A stretch of DNA of 64,000 bases from Mesorhizobium opportunistum WSM2075 (GTDB lineage Bacteria; Pseudomonadota; Alphaproteobacteria; Rhizobiales; Rhizobiaceae), in assembly GCF_000176035.2 (NCBI RefSeq), contig NC_015675.1, positions 3,786,001 through 3,850,000 of the forward strand. Reading direction: 5' to 3'. The notes beneath the pieces are model-generated. The model was not told where the DNA came from and did no database searches. It worked only from the letters and a program-made list of their open reading frames with translations. Position 1 is the first letter of the stretch. Each line of letters starts with the position of its first letter. The position numbers and the translations under genes are program-made. Below are positions 8,591-18,271 of the stretch, one piece after another.

Positions 8591-9781
8591 ATGGCTGAAA
8601 CCTCCGTCCGCAATTTCAACATCAACTTTGGACCGCAACACCCTGCGGCGCACGGCGTTTTGCGCCTTGTTCTCGAACTCGACGGCGAAGTCGTCGATCG
8701 CGTCGATCCGCATATCGGGCTCCTGCATCGCGGCACGGAAAAGCTGATCGAGGCCAAGACCTATCTGCAGGCGGTGCCTTATCTCGACCGGCTCGATTAT
8801 TGCGCGCCGATGAACCAGGAGCATGCCTTTGCGCTGGCCGCCGAGCGCCTGCTTGGCATCGAAGTGCCGAGGCGCGGCCAGTTGATCCGCGTGCTCTACT
8901 GCGAAATCGGCCGCATCATGTCGCATATCCTCAATGTGACGACGCAGGCCATGGACGTCGGCGCGCTGACGCCGCCGCTGTGGGGCTTCGTCGAGCGCGA
9001 AAAGCTGATGGTGTTCTATGAGCGCGCTTCCGGCTCGCGCATGCATGCCGCCTATTTCCGTCCCGGCGGCGTCCACCAGGACCTGCCGCGCCAGCTGGTC
9101 GAGGATATCGGCAAGTGGATCGACCCGTTCCTGAAGTCGCTTGACGATCTCGACAAGCTGCTGACCGGCAACCGCATCTTCAAGCAGCGCAATGTCGATA
9201 TCGGCATTGTTTCGCTGGCCGATGCCTGGGCCTGGGGTTTTTCGGGCGTCATGGTGCGCGGCTCGGGCTCGCCTTGGGACCTGCGCAAGTCGCAGCCCTA
9301 CGAATGCTATTCGGAAATGGATTTCGACATTCCGATCGGCAAGAACGGCGACTGTTTCGACCGTTACCTGGTGCGCATGGAAGAGATGCGGCAGTCCGCG
9401 AAGATCATGCGCCAGTGTGTCGATCTCCTGCTCGGCAAGGAAAGCACCGGACCGGTGTCGAACCTCGACGGCAAGGTGGTGCCGCCGAAGCGCCAGGCGA
9501 TGAAGCGCTCGATGGAAGCGCTCATCCACCACTTCAAGCTCTACACCGAGGGCTATCGCGTGCCGGCCGGCGAAGTCTATGCGGCCGTCGAGGCGCCGAA
9601 GGGCGAGTTCGGCGTCTACCTGGTCTCCGACGGCACCAACAAGCCCTATCGCTGCAAGCTGCGCGCGCCCGGCTTCGCGCATCTGCAGGCCATGGATTTC
9701 CTGTGCCGCGGCCACATGCTGGCCGACGTCACCGCCGTTCTTGGCTCCCTCGACATCGTGTTTGGTGAGGTCGATCGCTAA
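8591..9781 (+). CDS. nuoD: NuoD, complex I 49-kDa subunit lining the quinone site
   Basis: The 396-residue protein opens with [25 protein letters not shown], the conserved quinone-pocket segment with its His and Asp region, followed by [16 protein letters not shown]. The C-terminal [28 protein letters not shown] matches the family end, where the ancestral hydrogenase metal ligands have been lost. It directly follows nuoC with no gap and abuts nuoE. Length is normal for alphaproteobacteria. Confidence 0.97.
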   Translation: MAETSVRNFNINFGPQHPAAHGVLRLVLELDGEVVDRVDPHIGLLHRGTEKLIEAKTYLQAVPYLDRLDYCAPMNQEHAFALAAERLLGIEVPRRGQLIRVLYCEIGRIMSHILNVTTQAMDVGALTPPLWGFVEREKLMVFYERASGSRMHAAYFRPGGVHQDLPRQLVEDIGKWIDPFLKSLDDLDKLLTGNRIFKQRNVDIGIVSLADAWAWGFSGVMVRGSGSPWDLRKSQPYECYSEMDFDIPIGKNGDCFDRYLVRMEEMRQSAKIMRQCVDLLLGKESTGPVSNLDGKVVPPKRQAMKRSMEALIHHFKLYTEGYRVPAGEVYAAVEAPKGEFGVYLVSDGTNKPYRCKLRAPGFAHLQAMDFLCRGHMLADVTAVLGSLDIVFGEVDR

Positions 9782-11062
9782 ATGTCAGTCCGCCGTCTCG
9801 CAGAAGCCAGCGTCCAGCCAGCCTCCTTCGCCTTCAACCGGGCGAATGCGGCCGTAGCGAAGCAATGGATCAAGAAATACCCGAAGGGCCGCGAGCAGTC
9901 GGCGATCATCCCGCTTCTGATGATAGCGCAGGAGCAGGAAGGCTGGGTCACCAAGGCGGCGATCGAGACGATTTCGGACATGCTCGGCATGCCGCGTATC
10001 CGCGGTCTCGAGGTCGCGACCTTCTACACGCAATACCAGCTCAATCCCGTTGGCACGCGCGCGCACATCCAGGTCTGCGGCACCACGCCCTGCATGCTGC
10101 GCGGCTCGGAAGCGCTGATGGATGTCTGCCGCTCGAAAATCCATCACGACCAGTTCCACACCAACGACAAGGGCACCTTGTCGTGGGAGGAGGTCGAGTG
10201 CCTCGGCGCCTGCGTCAACGCACCGATGGTCATGGTCTTCAAAGACACGTTCGAGGATTTGACGCCGGAACGGCTGGCCGAAATCATCGACCTCTATGAC
10301 GCGGGCAAGGGCGCCTCGGTGGCGCCGGGGCCGCAGAACGGCCGCACCGGCTCGGAACCGGCCACCGGCCTCACCACGCTGAAGAACGAAAAGGCGATCC
10401 TCAAGTCGACCCGCGACCGGGAAGCCAGGGAAGCAGCCAAGGCCGCCAAGGCGGCGCCCGACGCGATCATCGCGGCGTCGGTTCCGGCACCCGCCACCGC
10501 CCCTGTCGCGCCGTCCAATGCCAGCAAGCCGAAGACCGATGCGCCCGAGACCAGCCCGGCGTTGAAGACACCCTCGAAGGCCAAGGTGGCGCCGGCGGCG
10601 GAGAAGGCGGCGAGCGTTTCGGCGCCGCGGCATTCGGCCGTCAATGCGAACAAGGCGGCCCCCGAGGTCGAGAAGGTTTCCAAGCAGCGCAGCGGGCCGA
10701 TCGCCAAGGCCGAGCCGGCCTCCGCCTTCAAGGCGCCGGAGGCCAAGGTGCCCGTGGCAAAACCGGCAAAACCATCGCTTGAGGACAAGAACCGTCCGGC
10801 CGGCATCGACAGGCCGGCCGCGGTCGACGATCTCAAGCTGATCTCCGGCGTCGGCCCCAAGATCGAAGGCATCCTGCATACGCTGGGCATCTTCACCTTC
10901 GCGCAGGTCGCGTCGTGGAAGAAGGCCGAGCGCGAGTGGGTCGACGGCTATCTTTCCTTCCAAGGTCGCATCGACCGCGACGACTGGGTCAAGCAGGCCA
11001 AGGCGCTCGCCAAGGGCGGTGTCGCCGAATACATCCGCGTTTTCGGCAAGAAGCCGGTCTGA
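9782..11062 (+). CDS. nuoE: NuoE, complex I 24-kDa subunit with a long C-terminal extension
   Basis: Residues 1-170 form the thioredoxin-like [2Fe-2S] subunit that carries cluster N1a, with ligands C99, C104, C140 and C144 (VCGTTPCM and [11 protein letters not shown]). The other 256 residues are an extension absent from the short NuoE of E. coli or Paracoccus. First comes an Ala/Pro/Lys-rich linker (about 190-345), then a compact domain (about 350-415) beginning [17 protein letters not shown]. The LISGVGPK element resembles a helix-hairpin-helix. The same domain closes the protein encoded at 12455-13144. The extension is known from other Rhizobiales; its purpose is unknown to me. Confidence 0.95.
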   Translation: MSVRRLAEASVQPASFAFNRANAAVAKQWIKKYPKGREQSAIIPLLMIAQEQEGWVTKAAIETISDMLGMPRIRGLEVATFYTQYQLNPVGTRAHIQVCGTTPCMLRGSEALMDVCRSKIHHDQFHTNDKGTLSWEEVECLGACVNAPMVMVFKDTFEDLTPERLAEIIDLYDAGKGASVAPGPQNGRTGSEPATGLTTLKNEKAILKSTRDREAREAAKAAKAAPDAIIAASVPAPATAPVAPSNASKPKTDAPETSPALKTPSKAKVAPAAEKAASVSAPRHSAVNANKAAPEVEKVSKQRSGPIAKAEPASAFKAPEAKVPVAKPAKPSLEDKNRPAGIDRPAAVDDLKLISGVGPKIEGILHTLGIFTFAQVASWKKAEREWVDGYLSFQGRIDRDDWVKQAKALAKGGVAEYIRVFGKKPV

Positions 11063-11072
11063 GGGACGAAAA

Positions 11073-12377
11073 ATGCTTCAGGACAAAGACCGCATCTTCA
11101 ACAACATCTACGGCCTGTTCGACAAGTCGCTGGCCGGCGCGATGGCGCGCGGCGCCTGGGACAACACGCCCGGCATCATCGCCAAGGGGCGCGAGTGGAT
11201 CGTCAACGAGATGAAGGCGTCGGGCCTGCGCGGCCGTGGCGGCGCCGGCTTCCCGACCGGCTTGAAATGGTCGTTCATGCCCAAGCAGAGCGACGGCCGG
11301 CCGAGCTACCTCGTCGTCAATGCCGACGAATCCGAACCCGGCACCTGCAAGGACCGAGACATCTTGCGCAACGATCCGCACACGCTGGTCGAGGGCTCCT
11401 TCATCGCCGGCTTCGCCATGGGGGCGGTCGCCGCCTACATCTATGTGCGCGGCGAGTTCATCCGCGAGCGCGAGGCGCTGCAGCGCGCCATCGACGAGGC
11501 CTATGAGGCCAAGCTGATCGGCAAGAACAACACGTCCGGTTACGATTTCGACATCTACATGCATCACGGCGCCGGCGCCTATATATGCGGCGAGGAGACA
11601 GCACTCCTCGAAAGCCTCGAAGGCAAGAAGGGCCAGCCCAGGCTGAAGCCGCCATTCCCCGCCAATGTCGGACTTTATGGTTGTCCGACGACCGTCAACA
11701 ATGTCGAGTCGATCGCGGTGGCGCCGACCATCCTGCGCCGCGGCGCGGCCTGGTTCTCGTCCTTCGGCCGGCCCAACAATGTCGGCACCAAGCTGTTCTG
11801 CATCTCAGGCCACGTCAACAATCCGTGCACTGTCGAAGAGGCGATGTCGATCCCGTTCCGCGAACTGATCGAGACGCATTGCGGCGGTATTCGCGGCGGC
11901 TGGGACAATCTCTTGGCGGTCATCCCGGGCGGCGCCTCGGTGCCGCTGGTGCCGGCCGAGCAGATCATCGACACGCCGATGGATTTCGACGCGCTGCGCG
12001 ACCTGAAGTCCGGTCTCGGCACGGCGGCCGTCATCGTCATGGACAAGTCGACCGATGTGGTGAAGGCGATCGCGCGGTTGTCCTATTTCTACAAGCATGA
12101 GAGCTGCGGCCAGTGCACGCCGTGCCGCGAAGGCACCGGCTGGATGTGGCGGGTGATGGAGCGGCTGGTGCGCGGCGAGGCGCAGAAGCGCGAGATCGAT
12201 ATGCTGCTCGACGTCACCAAGCAGGTCGAGGGCCACACGATCTGCGCACTGGGCGACGCGGCGGCATGGCCGATCCAGGGCCTGATGCGGCATTTCCGCG
12301 GCGAGGTGGAGCGGCGCATCGACGAGTTTTCCCGCAACGCGCACCGGGCTGAGCCGGTGATGGTGGCTGCGGAATAA
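11073..12377 (+). CDS. nuoF: NuoF, NADH-binding subunit of complex I
   Basis: The 434-residue protein oxidises NADH through FMN and passes electrons to cluster N3. Visible motifs are [16 protein letters not shown] (glycine-rich, NADH site), the FMN-region block [13 protein letters not shown], the [19 protein letters not shown] segment, and the N3 ligands C345, C348 and C351 in [11 protein letters not shown] with a later Cys in [10 protein letters not shown]. The start at 11073 (MLQDKDRIF) follows the nuoE stop by 10 bases and has a GAGGGACG ribosome-binding site. Confidence 0.97.
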   Translation: MLQDKDRIFNNIYGLFDKSLAGAMARGAWDNTPGIIAKGREWIVNEMKASGLRGRGGAGFPTGLKWSFMPKQSDGRPSYLVVNADESEPGTCKDRDILRNDPHTLVEGSFIAGFAMGAVAAYIYVRGEFIREREALQRAIDEAYEAKLIGKNNTSGYDFDIYMHHGAGAYICGEETALLESLEGKKGQPRLKPPFPANVGLYGCPTTVNNVESIAVAPTILRRGAAWFSSFGRPNNVGTKLFCISGHVNNPCTVEEAMSIPFRELIETHCGGIRGGWDNLLAVIPGGASVPLVPAEQIIDTPMDFDALRDLKSGLGTAAVIVMDKSTDVVKAIARLSYFYKHESCGQCTPCREGTGWMWRVMERLVRGEAQKREIDMLLDVTKQVEGHTICALGDAAAWPIQGLMRHFRGEVERRIDEFSRNAHRAEPVMVAAE

Positions 12378-12454
12378 ATTTGTGACCGCGGGCGAAAGCC
12401 CGGGACGAGACGAACGGGGCGGGGCGAACGAAGAAACGACCAGGAGAACTTTCT

Positions 12455-13144
12455 ATGGCGCCGTATTCGTACCCATTGATGCCCAATTTGGACCAGATCG
12501 AGAAGATGAACCAGGACCTGACCAGGATGATGCCGAAGGAGATGGCCAGCGCCGTCAACCTTTTCGCGCATCCTGTCGCGGGTGCCGCTGCGATGTCGGC
12601 CTTGAGCCTCGGGCTCGCCAACCACGCGTTCGGCGTCTGGCTGGGCGCGCTTTCGGGAGCCGCCGAGGCATCGCAACGCCTGATGCAGCCGCTGATCGAG
12701 GATTTCGAGACGCGCGTCGAAGAATTCGAGGACGCGAACTCTTCGTCCACCAAGGCGCGGGCGACGGCGAAGACCATGATTGCCGAGGCGCAGTCCTTCG
12801 CGCAGGAAGTCACCGACATTGCCGCCAAGGAAGCCGCCACCACGGCGCCGGTGGCCAGTGCCGGCCCGGCAACGGGCGACGTCCCCGACGCATTGTTGCC
12901 CGAGGATTTCCGCCAGCCCAAGGCCATGGACAAGCCGGCGAAGCCGTCGGACTTGAAAGCGATACCGGGCATCGGGCCGAAGCTCGAGAAAGTTCTGAAC
13001 GGGCTCGGCATCTGGACGTATGCCCAGATCGCGGCCTGGTCCCCGCAGGAGATCGCCTGGGTCGACGACTATCTGTCGTTCAACGGCCGCATCGGCCGTG
13101 ACGATTGGACTGCCCAGGCAACTGCGCTGTCCGCGAAGAAGTGA
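12455..13144 (+). CDS. Nuo-operon protein sharing the NuoE C-terminal domain
   Basis: The 229-residue protein lies between nuoF and nuoG, with AGGAGAACTTTCT before its start. Residues 1-130 are mostly helical and Ala-rich, with a hydrophobic patch (SALSLGLANHAFGVWLGALSGAAEA) and a segment resembling phasin-like proteins. Residues about 155-225 (PSDLKAIPGIGPKLEKVL, then GIWTYAQIAAW and WVDDYLSFNGRIGRDDW) are clearly related to the end of NuoE. It may be an accessory or assembly factor that binds where the NuoE tail binds. Databases sometimes label such proteins as NADH dehydrogenase or as a DNA nuclease because of the hairpin motif; neither is shown here. Confidence 0.8.
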   Translation: MAPYSYPLMPNLDQIEKMNQDLTRMMPKEMASAVNLFAHPVAGAAAMSALSLGLANHAFGVWLGALSGAAEASQRLMQPLIEDFETRVEEFEDANSSSTKARATAKTMIAEAQSFAQEVTDIAAKEAATTAPVASAGPATGDVPDALLPEDFRQPKAMDKPAKPSDLKAIPGIGPKLEKVLNGLGIWTYAQIAAWSPQEIAWVDDYLSFNGRIGRDDWTAQATALSAKK

Positions 13145-13217
13145 ATGAAATGTCGGGCGCTGCGTCTGTCGCGCCCGGGAAATTGGATTGCGGGAAATCC
13201 GCAGGGGTTTGAGGCGA

Positions 13218-15299
13218 ATGGCAAAGCTCAAGGTCGACGGGAAAGAGATCACTGTACCCGACCACTATACGCTGCTGCAGGCGGCGGAAGACGCGGGCGC
13301 GGAAGTGCCGCGCTTCTGCTTCCACGAGCGGCTGTCGATCGCTGGCAACTGCCGTATGTGCCTGATCGAGGTCAAGGGCGGGCCGCCCAAGCCGCAGGCC
13401 TCCTGCGCCATGGGCGTGCGCGACCTGCGCCCCGGCCCCAATGGCGAGCCGCCGGAGATCTTTACCAACACGCCGATGGTCAAGAAGGCCCGGGAAGGCG
13501 TGATGGAGTTCCTGCTGATCAACCATCCGCTCGACTGCCCGATCTGCGACCAGGGCGGCGAATGCGACCTGCAGGACCAGGCGATGGCCTTCGGCGTCGA
13601 TTCCTCGCGCTATCACGAGAACAAACGCGCGGTCGAAGACAAATATATCGGCCCGCTGGTCAAGACGGTGATGAACCGCTGCATCCACTGCACGCGCTGC
13701 GTCCGCTTCACCACCGAAGTCGCCGGCATTTCCGAACTCGGCCTGATCGGCCGTGGCGAGGATGCCGAGATCACCACCTATCTCGAAAGCGCGATGACCT
13801 CGGAGCTTCAGGGCAATGTCATCGACCTCTGCCCCGTCGGCGCGCTGACGTCCAAGCCGTTCGCCTTCCAGGCGCGGCCGTGGGAGCTGACCAAGACCGA
13901 ATCCATCGACGTCATGGATGCCGTCGGCTCGGCGATCCGCGTCGATAGCCGTGGCCGCGAGGTGATGCGCATCCTGCCGCGCGTTAACGAGCAGGTGAAC
14001 GAGGAGTGGATCTCCGACAAGACCCGCTTCATCTGGGACGGCCTGCGCACGCAGCGTCTCGACCGGCCCTATGTGCGAAAAGACGGAAAGCTGGTTCCGG
14101 CAAGCTGGGCCGACGCGTTCGCCGCTATCAAGGACGCGGTGTCGAAGACGACGCCCGAGAAGATCGGCGCCATCGCGGGCGATCTGGCCGCGGTCGAGGA
14201 AATCTACGCGCTGAAGCTGCTGATGGCTTCGCTCGGCTCCAGGAACACCGATTGCCGCCAGGATGGCGCCGCGCTCGACCCGGCGCTCGGCCGCGCCAGC
14301 TACATCTTCAACCCGACCATCGAAGGCATCGAGCAGGCCGACGCGGTGCTGATCATCGGCGCCAATCCGCGCTTCGAGGCCTCGGTGCTCAACGCCCGCA
14401 TACGCAAGCGCTGGCGGGTCGGCAATCTGCCGGTCGGCGTCATCGGCGATGTCGGCGACACCCGCTACGAGTACGAATTGTTGGGCGCCGGACCGGATTC
14501 GCTCAAGGATCTGGCCGACGGCAATGGCAAGTTCTTCCAGACGCTGAAGAAGGCCACGCACCCACTGATCATCATCGGCCAGGGCGCATTGGCACGCGCG
14601 GACGGTGCTGCCGTGCTCGGCCAGGCGGCCAAGCTCGCCGCTGCGGTGAACGCCGCACGGGCGGACTGGAACGGCTTTGCCGTGCTGCACAATGCGGCTG
14701 GGCGCGTTGGCGGCCTGGATCTCGGCTTCGTGCCGGGCGAGGGCGGCAAGAACGTCGCCGGCATGCTGGGCGAAACAGACGTGCTGTTCCTGCTCGGCGC
14801 CGACGAGATCGACATGGGCAAGACCGGCGGCGCCTTCGTCGTCTATATCGGCACGCATGGCGATGCCGGCGCGCACCGCGCCAATGTCATCCTGCCGGCG
14901 GCCGCCTACACCGAAAAGTCGGGCACCTATGTCAACACGGAAGGGCGCGTGCAGCAGACCAACCGCGCCGGCTTCGCGCCGGGCGATGCGCGCGAGGACT
15001 GGGCGATCCTGCGGGCGCTGTCGGACGTGCTGGGCAAGAAGTTGCCGTTCGATTCGCTGCCGCAACTGCGCGCCAAGCTCTATGGCGAATACCCGCATCT
15101 GGCCCGCATCGACCAGGTCGCGGCCGGCAATGCCGAGGATATCGCCGGGGTGGCGAAGCTCGGCGGGCGGCTGAACAAGGGCACCTTCACCTCGCCGGTC
15201 AAGGATTTCTACCTGACCAACCCGATCGCGCGGGCGTCCGCCGTGATGGCGGAATGCTCGGCACTGGCCAAGAGCGGCTTCAAGCAGGCGGCGGAATAA
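13218..15299 (+). CDS. nuoG: NuoG, 75-kDa iron-sulfur subunit of complex I
   Basis: The 693-residue protein carries several clusters between NuoF and NuoB. The N-terminal ferredoxin domain has C34, C45, C48 and C63 (N1b). The HxxxCxxC region around [15 protein letters not shown] gives N5, and [10 protein letters not shown] gives N4. A molybdopterin-oxidoreductase-like domain without cofactor follows. The length suits the shorter mitochondrial-type NuoG. The start at 13218 (MAKLKVDGK) is preceded by GGGGTTTGAGGCGA. nuoH starts 2 bases after the stop. Confidence 0.97.
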   Translation: MAKLKVDGKEITVPDHYTLLQAAEDAGAEVPRFCFHERLSIAGNCRMCLIEVKGGPPKPQASCAMGVRDLRPGPNGEPPEIFTNTPMVKKAREGVMEFLLINHPLDCPICDQGGECDLQDQAMAFGVDSSRYHENKRAVEDKYIGPLVKTVMNRCIHCTRCVRFTTEVAGISELGLIGRGEDAEITTYLESAMTSELQGNVIDLCPVGALTSKPFAFQARPWELTKTESIDVMDAVGSAIRVDSRGREVMRILPRVNEQVNEEWISDKTRFIWDGLRTQRLDRPYVRKDGKLVPASWADAFAAIKDAVSKTTPEKIGAIAGDLAAVEEIYALKLLMASLGSRNTDCRQDGAALDPALGRASYIFNPTIEGIEQADAVLIIGANPRFEASVLNARIRKRWRVGNLPVGVIGDVGDTRYEYELLGAGPDSLKDLADGNGKFFQTLKKATHPLIIIGQGALARADGAAVLGQAAKLAAAVNAARADWNGFAVLHNAAGRVGGLDLGFVPGEGGKNVAGMLGETDVLFLLGADEIDMGKTGGAFVVYIGTHGDAGAHRANVILPAAAYTEKSGTYVNTEGRVQQTNRAGFAPGDAREDWAILRALSDVLGKKLPFDSLPQLRAKLYGEYPHLARIDQVAAGNAEDIAGVAKLGGRLNKGTFTSPVKDFYLTNPIARASAVMAECSALAKSGFKQAAE

Positions 15300-15301
15300 G
15301 C

Positions 15302-16345
15302 ATGGACACCTTCTTCTCCTTCTACGTGCTGCCGGCGCTGCTGATCCTGCTGAAATCAGTGGTGCTGATCGTCGTGCTGCTGATCTTCGTCGCCTACATC
15401 CTCTATGCCGACCGCAAGATCTGGGCAGCGGTGCAGTTGCGTCGCGGGCCGAACGTCGTCGGCCCCTGGGGCACGCTGCAGGCCTTCGCCGACCTGTTGA
15501 AGTTCGTCTTCAAGGAACCGGTCATCCCGTCAGGGGCCAACAAGGGCGTGTTCCTGCTGGCGCCGCTGGTTTCCGCCGTGCTGGCGATCTCGGCCTGGGC
15601 GGTCATTCCCGTCAGCCAGGGCTGGGCGATCGCCAACGTCAATGTCGGCATCCTCTATGTCTTCGCCATCTCCTCGCTCGAGGTCTACGGCGTGATCATG
15701 GGCGGCTGGGCGTCCAACTCGAAATATCCGTTCCTCGGCGCGCTGCGTTCGGCGGCGCAGATGGTGTCCTACGAAGTCTCGATCGGCTTCGTCATCGTCA
15801 CGGTGCTGCTCACCGCCGGTTCGCTCAACCTCAGCGATATCGTGCTGTCGCAGCAGGGCGGAATTGGCACCCGGCTTGGCCTGCCCAACACCTTCCTCGA
15901 CTGGAACTGGCTGGCGCTGTTCCCGATGTTCATCATCTTCTTCATCTCGGCGCTGGCCGAGACGAACCGTCCGCCCTTCGACCTGGTCGAAGCCGAATCG
16001 GAGTTGGTCGCCGGCCACATGGTCGAGTATTCGTCGACGCCGTTCCTGCTGTTCTTCCTCGGCGAATATGTCGCGATCGTGCTGATGTGCGCGCTGGCCA
16101 CCATCCTGTTCCTCGGCGGCTGGCTGCCGCCCTTCGACTTCGCGCCCTTCACCTGGGTGCCCGGCGTCATCTGGTTTGTGCTGAAGGTCTGTTTCGTGTT
16201 CTTCGGCATCTCCATGGTCAAGGCCTTCGTGCCGCGCTACCGCTACGACCAGCTGATGCGATTGGGCTGGAAGGTGTTCCTGCCGATTTCGCTCGCGATG
16301 GTCGTGATCGTCGCCGCCTTCCTCAAGTTCACGGGGATGGCGTGA
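15302..16345 (+). CDS. nuoH: NuoH, complex I membrane subunit at the quinone site
   Basis: The 347-residue protein has about eight to nine transmembrane helices. Family blocks include [26 protein letters not shown], the loop [32 protein letters not shown] and [20 protein letters not shown] with its conserved acidic residues. The start is the ATG at 15302, since the longer upstream open frame overlaps nuoG. Its stop overlaps the start of the small gene at 16345 (TGATG). Confidence 0.97.
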   Translation: MDTFFSFYVLPALLILLKSVVLIVVLLIFVAYILYADRKIWAAVQLRRGPNVVGPWGTLQAFADLLKFVFKEPVIPSGANKGVFLLAPLVSAVLAISAWAVIPVSQGWAIANVNVGILYVFAISSLEVYGVIMGGWASNSKYPFLGALRSAAQMVSYEVSIGFVIVTVLLTAGSLNLSDIVLSQQGGIGTRLGLPNTFLDWNWLALFPMFIIFFISALAETNRPPFDLVEAESELVAGHMVEYSSTPFLLFFLGEYVAIVLMCALATILFLGGWLPPFDFAPFTWVPGVIWFVLKVCFVFFGISMVKAFVPRYRYDQLMRLGWKVFLPISLAMVVIVAAFLKFTGMA

Positions 16346-16617
16346 TGTCTAATTTCGCGATCCTGGCAGTTGGGGCCGCTTTGGGTGTTCTGCTGGCGTG
16401 GCTTGGGTTACGCAAGGCCCCGCCATCCTCGCCGAACTTCTCCAAGCATACCAAATGGAATGGTGTGCCTCTTTCCGTCGGGGAAAGGCAGATGCGCGAG
16501 GTTCTGCTGCGTAACCTCAGCTTGGCAGACTATCCGCATTTAGGTGTTGTTTTGTATGGCCTCTTAGGCGCCTTTCTTGCGCTGTATTTCTTTGGGAGTG
16601 GCGAATGGGTGCACTAA
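16345..16617 (+). CDS. Small membrane protein of unknown function between nuoH and nuoI
   Basis: The 90-residue product has a hydrophobic N-terminus ([20 protein letters not shown]), a soluble middle ([20 protein letters not shown]) and a second hydrophobic segment ([16 protein letters not shown]), so two membrane passes are likely. The start overlaps the nuoH stop and the end overlaps nuoI by 13 bases, which implies translational coupling. Codon use differs from the nuo genes (many TTG, CTT and TTA-like codons, lower GC), hinting at later acquisition or a poorly expressed gene. It is not one of the 14 core subunits. I do not recognise the family. Confidence 0.75.
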   Translation: MSNFAILAVGAALGVLLAWLGLRKAPPSSPNFSKHTKWNGVPLSVGERQMREVLLRNLSLADYPHLGVVLYGLLGAFLALYFFGSGEWVH

Positions 16618-17096
16618 CTCAAGCCGCAAAATCGCTGCTGCTGCAGGATTTCGTCAGCGCCTTTTTCCTGTCGATGCGCCAGTTCTTCGCGCCGAAGGAG
16701 ACGATCAACTATCCGCACGAGAAGGGGCCGGTGAGCCCGCGCTTCCGGGGCGAGCATGCCTTGCGCCGCTATCCCAATGGCGAGGAACGCTGCATCGCCT
16801 GCAAGCTGTGCGAGGCGATCTGCCCGGCGCAGGCGATCACCATCGAGGCCGGCCCGCGCCGCAATGACGGCACGCGCCGCACCGTGCGTTACGACATCGA
16901 CATGGTGAAGTGCATCTATTGCGGCTTTTGCCAGGAAGCCTGCCCGGTCGACGCCATCGTCGAGGGGCCGAATTTCGAATTCGCGACGGAGACGCGCGAG
17001 GAACTCTACTACGACAAGGACAGGCTGTTGGCGAATGGCGACCGGTGGGAGCGCGAACTGGCGCGCAACATCTCGCTGGACTCGCCCTACCGCTGA
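16605..17096 (+). CDS. nuoI: NuoI, 8-Fe ferredoxin subunit of complex I
   Basis: The 163-residue protein carries clusters N6a and N6b. The two ferredoxin motifs are [12 protein letters not shown] (C63, C66, C69, C73) and [12 protein letters not shown] about 40 residues later. The N-terminal amphipathic helix ([18 protein letters not shown]) lies on the membrane arm as in other NuoI proteins. It is followed by a 234-base gap with two hairpins before nuoJ, the largest gap in the operon. Confidence 0.97.
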   Translation: MGALTQAAKSLLLQDFVSAFFLSMRQFFAPKETINYPHEKGPVSPRFRGEHALRRYPNGEERCIACKLCEAICPAQAITIEAGPRRNDGTRRTVRYDIDMVKCIYCGFCQEACPVDAIVEGPNFEFATETREELYYDKDRLLANGDRWERELARNISLDSPYR

Positions 17097-17131
17097 TATC
17101 GACGCTTGGGCGGGGCGAGGGGCCTCGTCAA

Positions 17132-17176
17132 AGGATGATCCCGAAAAGTTGCGGATTTTTCGGACCAGATCATCCT
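17132..17176. repeat. Intergenic palindromic repeat between nuoI and nuoJ
   Basis: Arms AGGATGATC (17132-17140) and GATCATCCT (17168-17176) are exact inverted complements, with an inner CCGAAAA/TTTTCGG pair. The sequence AGGATGATCCCGAAAAGTTG is of a kind widely dispersed between genes of rhizobia. It could fold in the operon RNA. Confidence 0.75.
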
Positions 17177-17192
17177 CCGGATTAAAAGAGTG

Positions 17193-17240
17193 TCGCATGT
17201 TTCTGTCGATCGGGCCTTTCAACCCGATCGGAACATGCGA
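17193..17240. repeat. Second hairpin between nuoI and nuoJ
   Basis: Outer arms TCGCATGTT (17193-17201) and AACATGCGA (17232-17240) and inner arms CGATCGGG (17207-17214) and CCCGATCG (17223-17230) are perfect complements. No T-run follows, so it does not look like a simple Rho-independent terminator. It may stabilise or process the long nuo transcript. Confidence 0.75.
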
Positions 17241-17330
17241 TAGGACACAATGAAACTTGCGGCCGGAGGCGGCGGCAAAAATCGAACAGGACGGTTGTCC
17301 TGTTTCGGATAGGAACCCGGGGGATCCCCA

Positions 17331-17951
17331 ATGCTGAGTGGACTAGAGGCGGCCTTTTTCTACCTCTTCGCCTTTGTCGCGGTGGCATCGGCGTTCATGG
17401 TCATTTCGTCGCGCAACCCCGTGCATTCGGTGCTGTTCCTGATCCTGACCTTCTTCAACGCCGCCGGCCTCTTCATGCTGACCGGCGCCGAGTTCCTGGC
17501 AATGATCCTGCTCGTCGTCTATGTCGGCGCGGTGATGGTGCTGTTCCTGTTCGTCGTCATGATGCTCGACGTCGACTTCGCCGAGATGAAGGAAGGCGCC
17601 TTGCAATACGCGCCGATCGGCGCGCTGGTGGGGCTGATCCTGGCAGCGGAACTGATCGTGGTGTTGGGCGGCTACACCTTCGCGCCGCAACTCGCCTCGA
17701 CGGTCGCCAAGCCGATTCCCGATCTCGCGGCGCGTTCGAACACGGCCGCGCTCGGCGACATCCTCTACACCGACTACCTCTACTACTTCCAGATTTCGGG
17801 CCTCATCCTGCTGGTTGCCATGATCGGCGCCATCGTGCTGACGCTGCGCCACAAGGAAGGGGTCAAGCGGCAGTCGATCGCAGCCCAGGTCGGCCGCACG
17901 CCGGCGACCGGCATGGAAATCCGCAAGGTCAAGTCGGGCGAAGGAGTCTGA
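17331..17951 (+). CDS. nuoJ: NuoJ, complex I membrane subunit (ND6-like)
   Basis: The 206-residue protein has five transmembrane helices. Family features include the N-terminal [59 protein letters not shown], which holds the pi-bulge helix ([10 protein letters not shown]). It starts the distal group nuoJKLMN after a structured gap, and nuoK begins 1 base after the stop. The start ATG is preceded by GGGGGATCCCCA. Confidence 0.96.
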   Translation: MLSGLEAAFFYLFAFVAVASAFMVISSRNPVHSVLFLILTFFNAAGLFMLTGAEFLAMILLVVYVGAVMVLFLFVVMMLDVDFAEMKEGALQYAPIGALVGLILAAELIVVLGGYTFAPQLASTVAKPIPDLAARSNTAALGDILYTDYLYYFQISGLILLVAMIGAIVLTLRHKEGVKRQSIAAQVGRTPATGMEIRKVKSGEGV

Positions 17952-17952
17952 A

Positions 17953-18261
17953 ATGGTCGTCGGCATCGCACATTATCTGACCGTATCGGCGATCCTGTTC
18001 ACGCTCGGCGTGTTCGGCATCTTCCTGAACCGCCGCAACATCATCGTCATCCTGATGTCGGTCGAGCTGATCCTGCTTGCGGTCAACATCAACTTCGTCG
18101 CCTTTTCGGCGGCGCTCGGCGATCTGGTCGGCCAGGTGTTCGCGCTGTTCGTGCTGACGGTCGCAGCGGCGGAAGCCGCCATCGGACTTGCTATTCTCGT
18201 CGTCTTCTTCCGCAACCGCGGCTCGATCGCGGTCGAAGACGTGAACATGATGAAGGGTTGA
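17953..18261 (+). CDS. nuoK: NuoK, complex I membrane subunit (ND4L-like)
   Basis: The 102-residue protein has three transmembrane helices with the conserved membrane glutamates in [12 protein letters not shown] and [22 protein letters not shown]. These residues take part in proton transfer between the pumping subunits. Length is standard. It lies between nuoJ and nuoL with gaps of 1 and 10 bases. Confidence 0.97.
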   Translation: MVVGIAHYLTVSAILFTLGVFGIFLNRRNIIVILMSVELILLAVNINFVAFSAALGDLVGQVFALFVLTVAAAEAAIGLAILVVFFRNRGSIAVEDVNMMKG

Positions 18262-18271
18262 CGGAACCACC

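Noticed and set aside
8219..9715. Long antisense frame over nuoC and nuoD
   Set aside because: NuoC and NuoD on the plus strand explain the sequence fully; the antisense product has no recognisable features.
14006..15301. Upstream extension of the nuoH frame within nuoG
   Set aside because: The extension is an Arg-rich out-of-frame reading of nuoG. NuoH starts at 15302 with a typical membrane helix.
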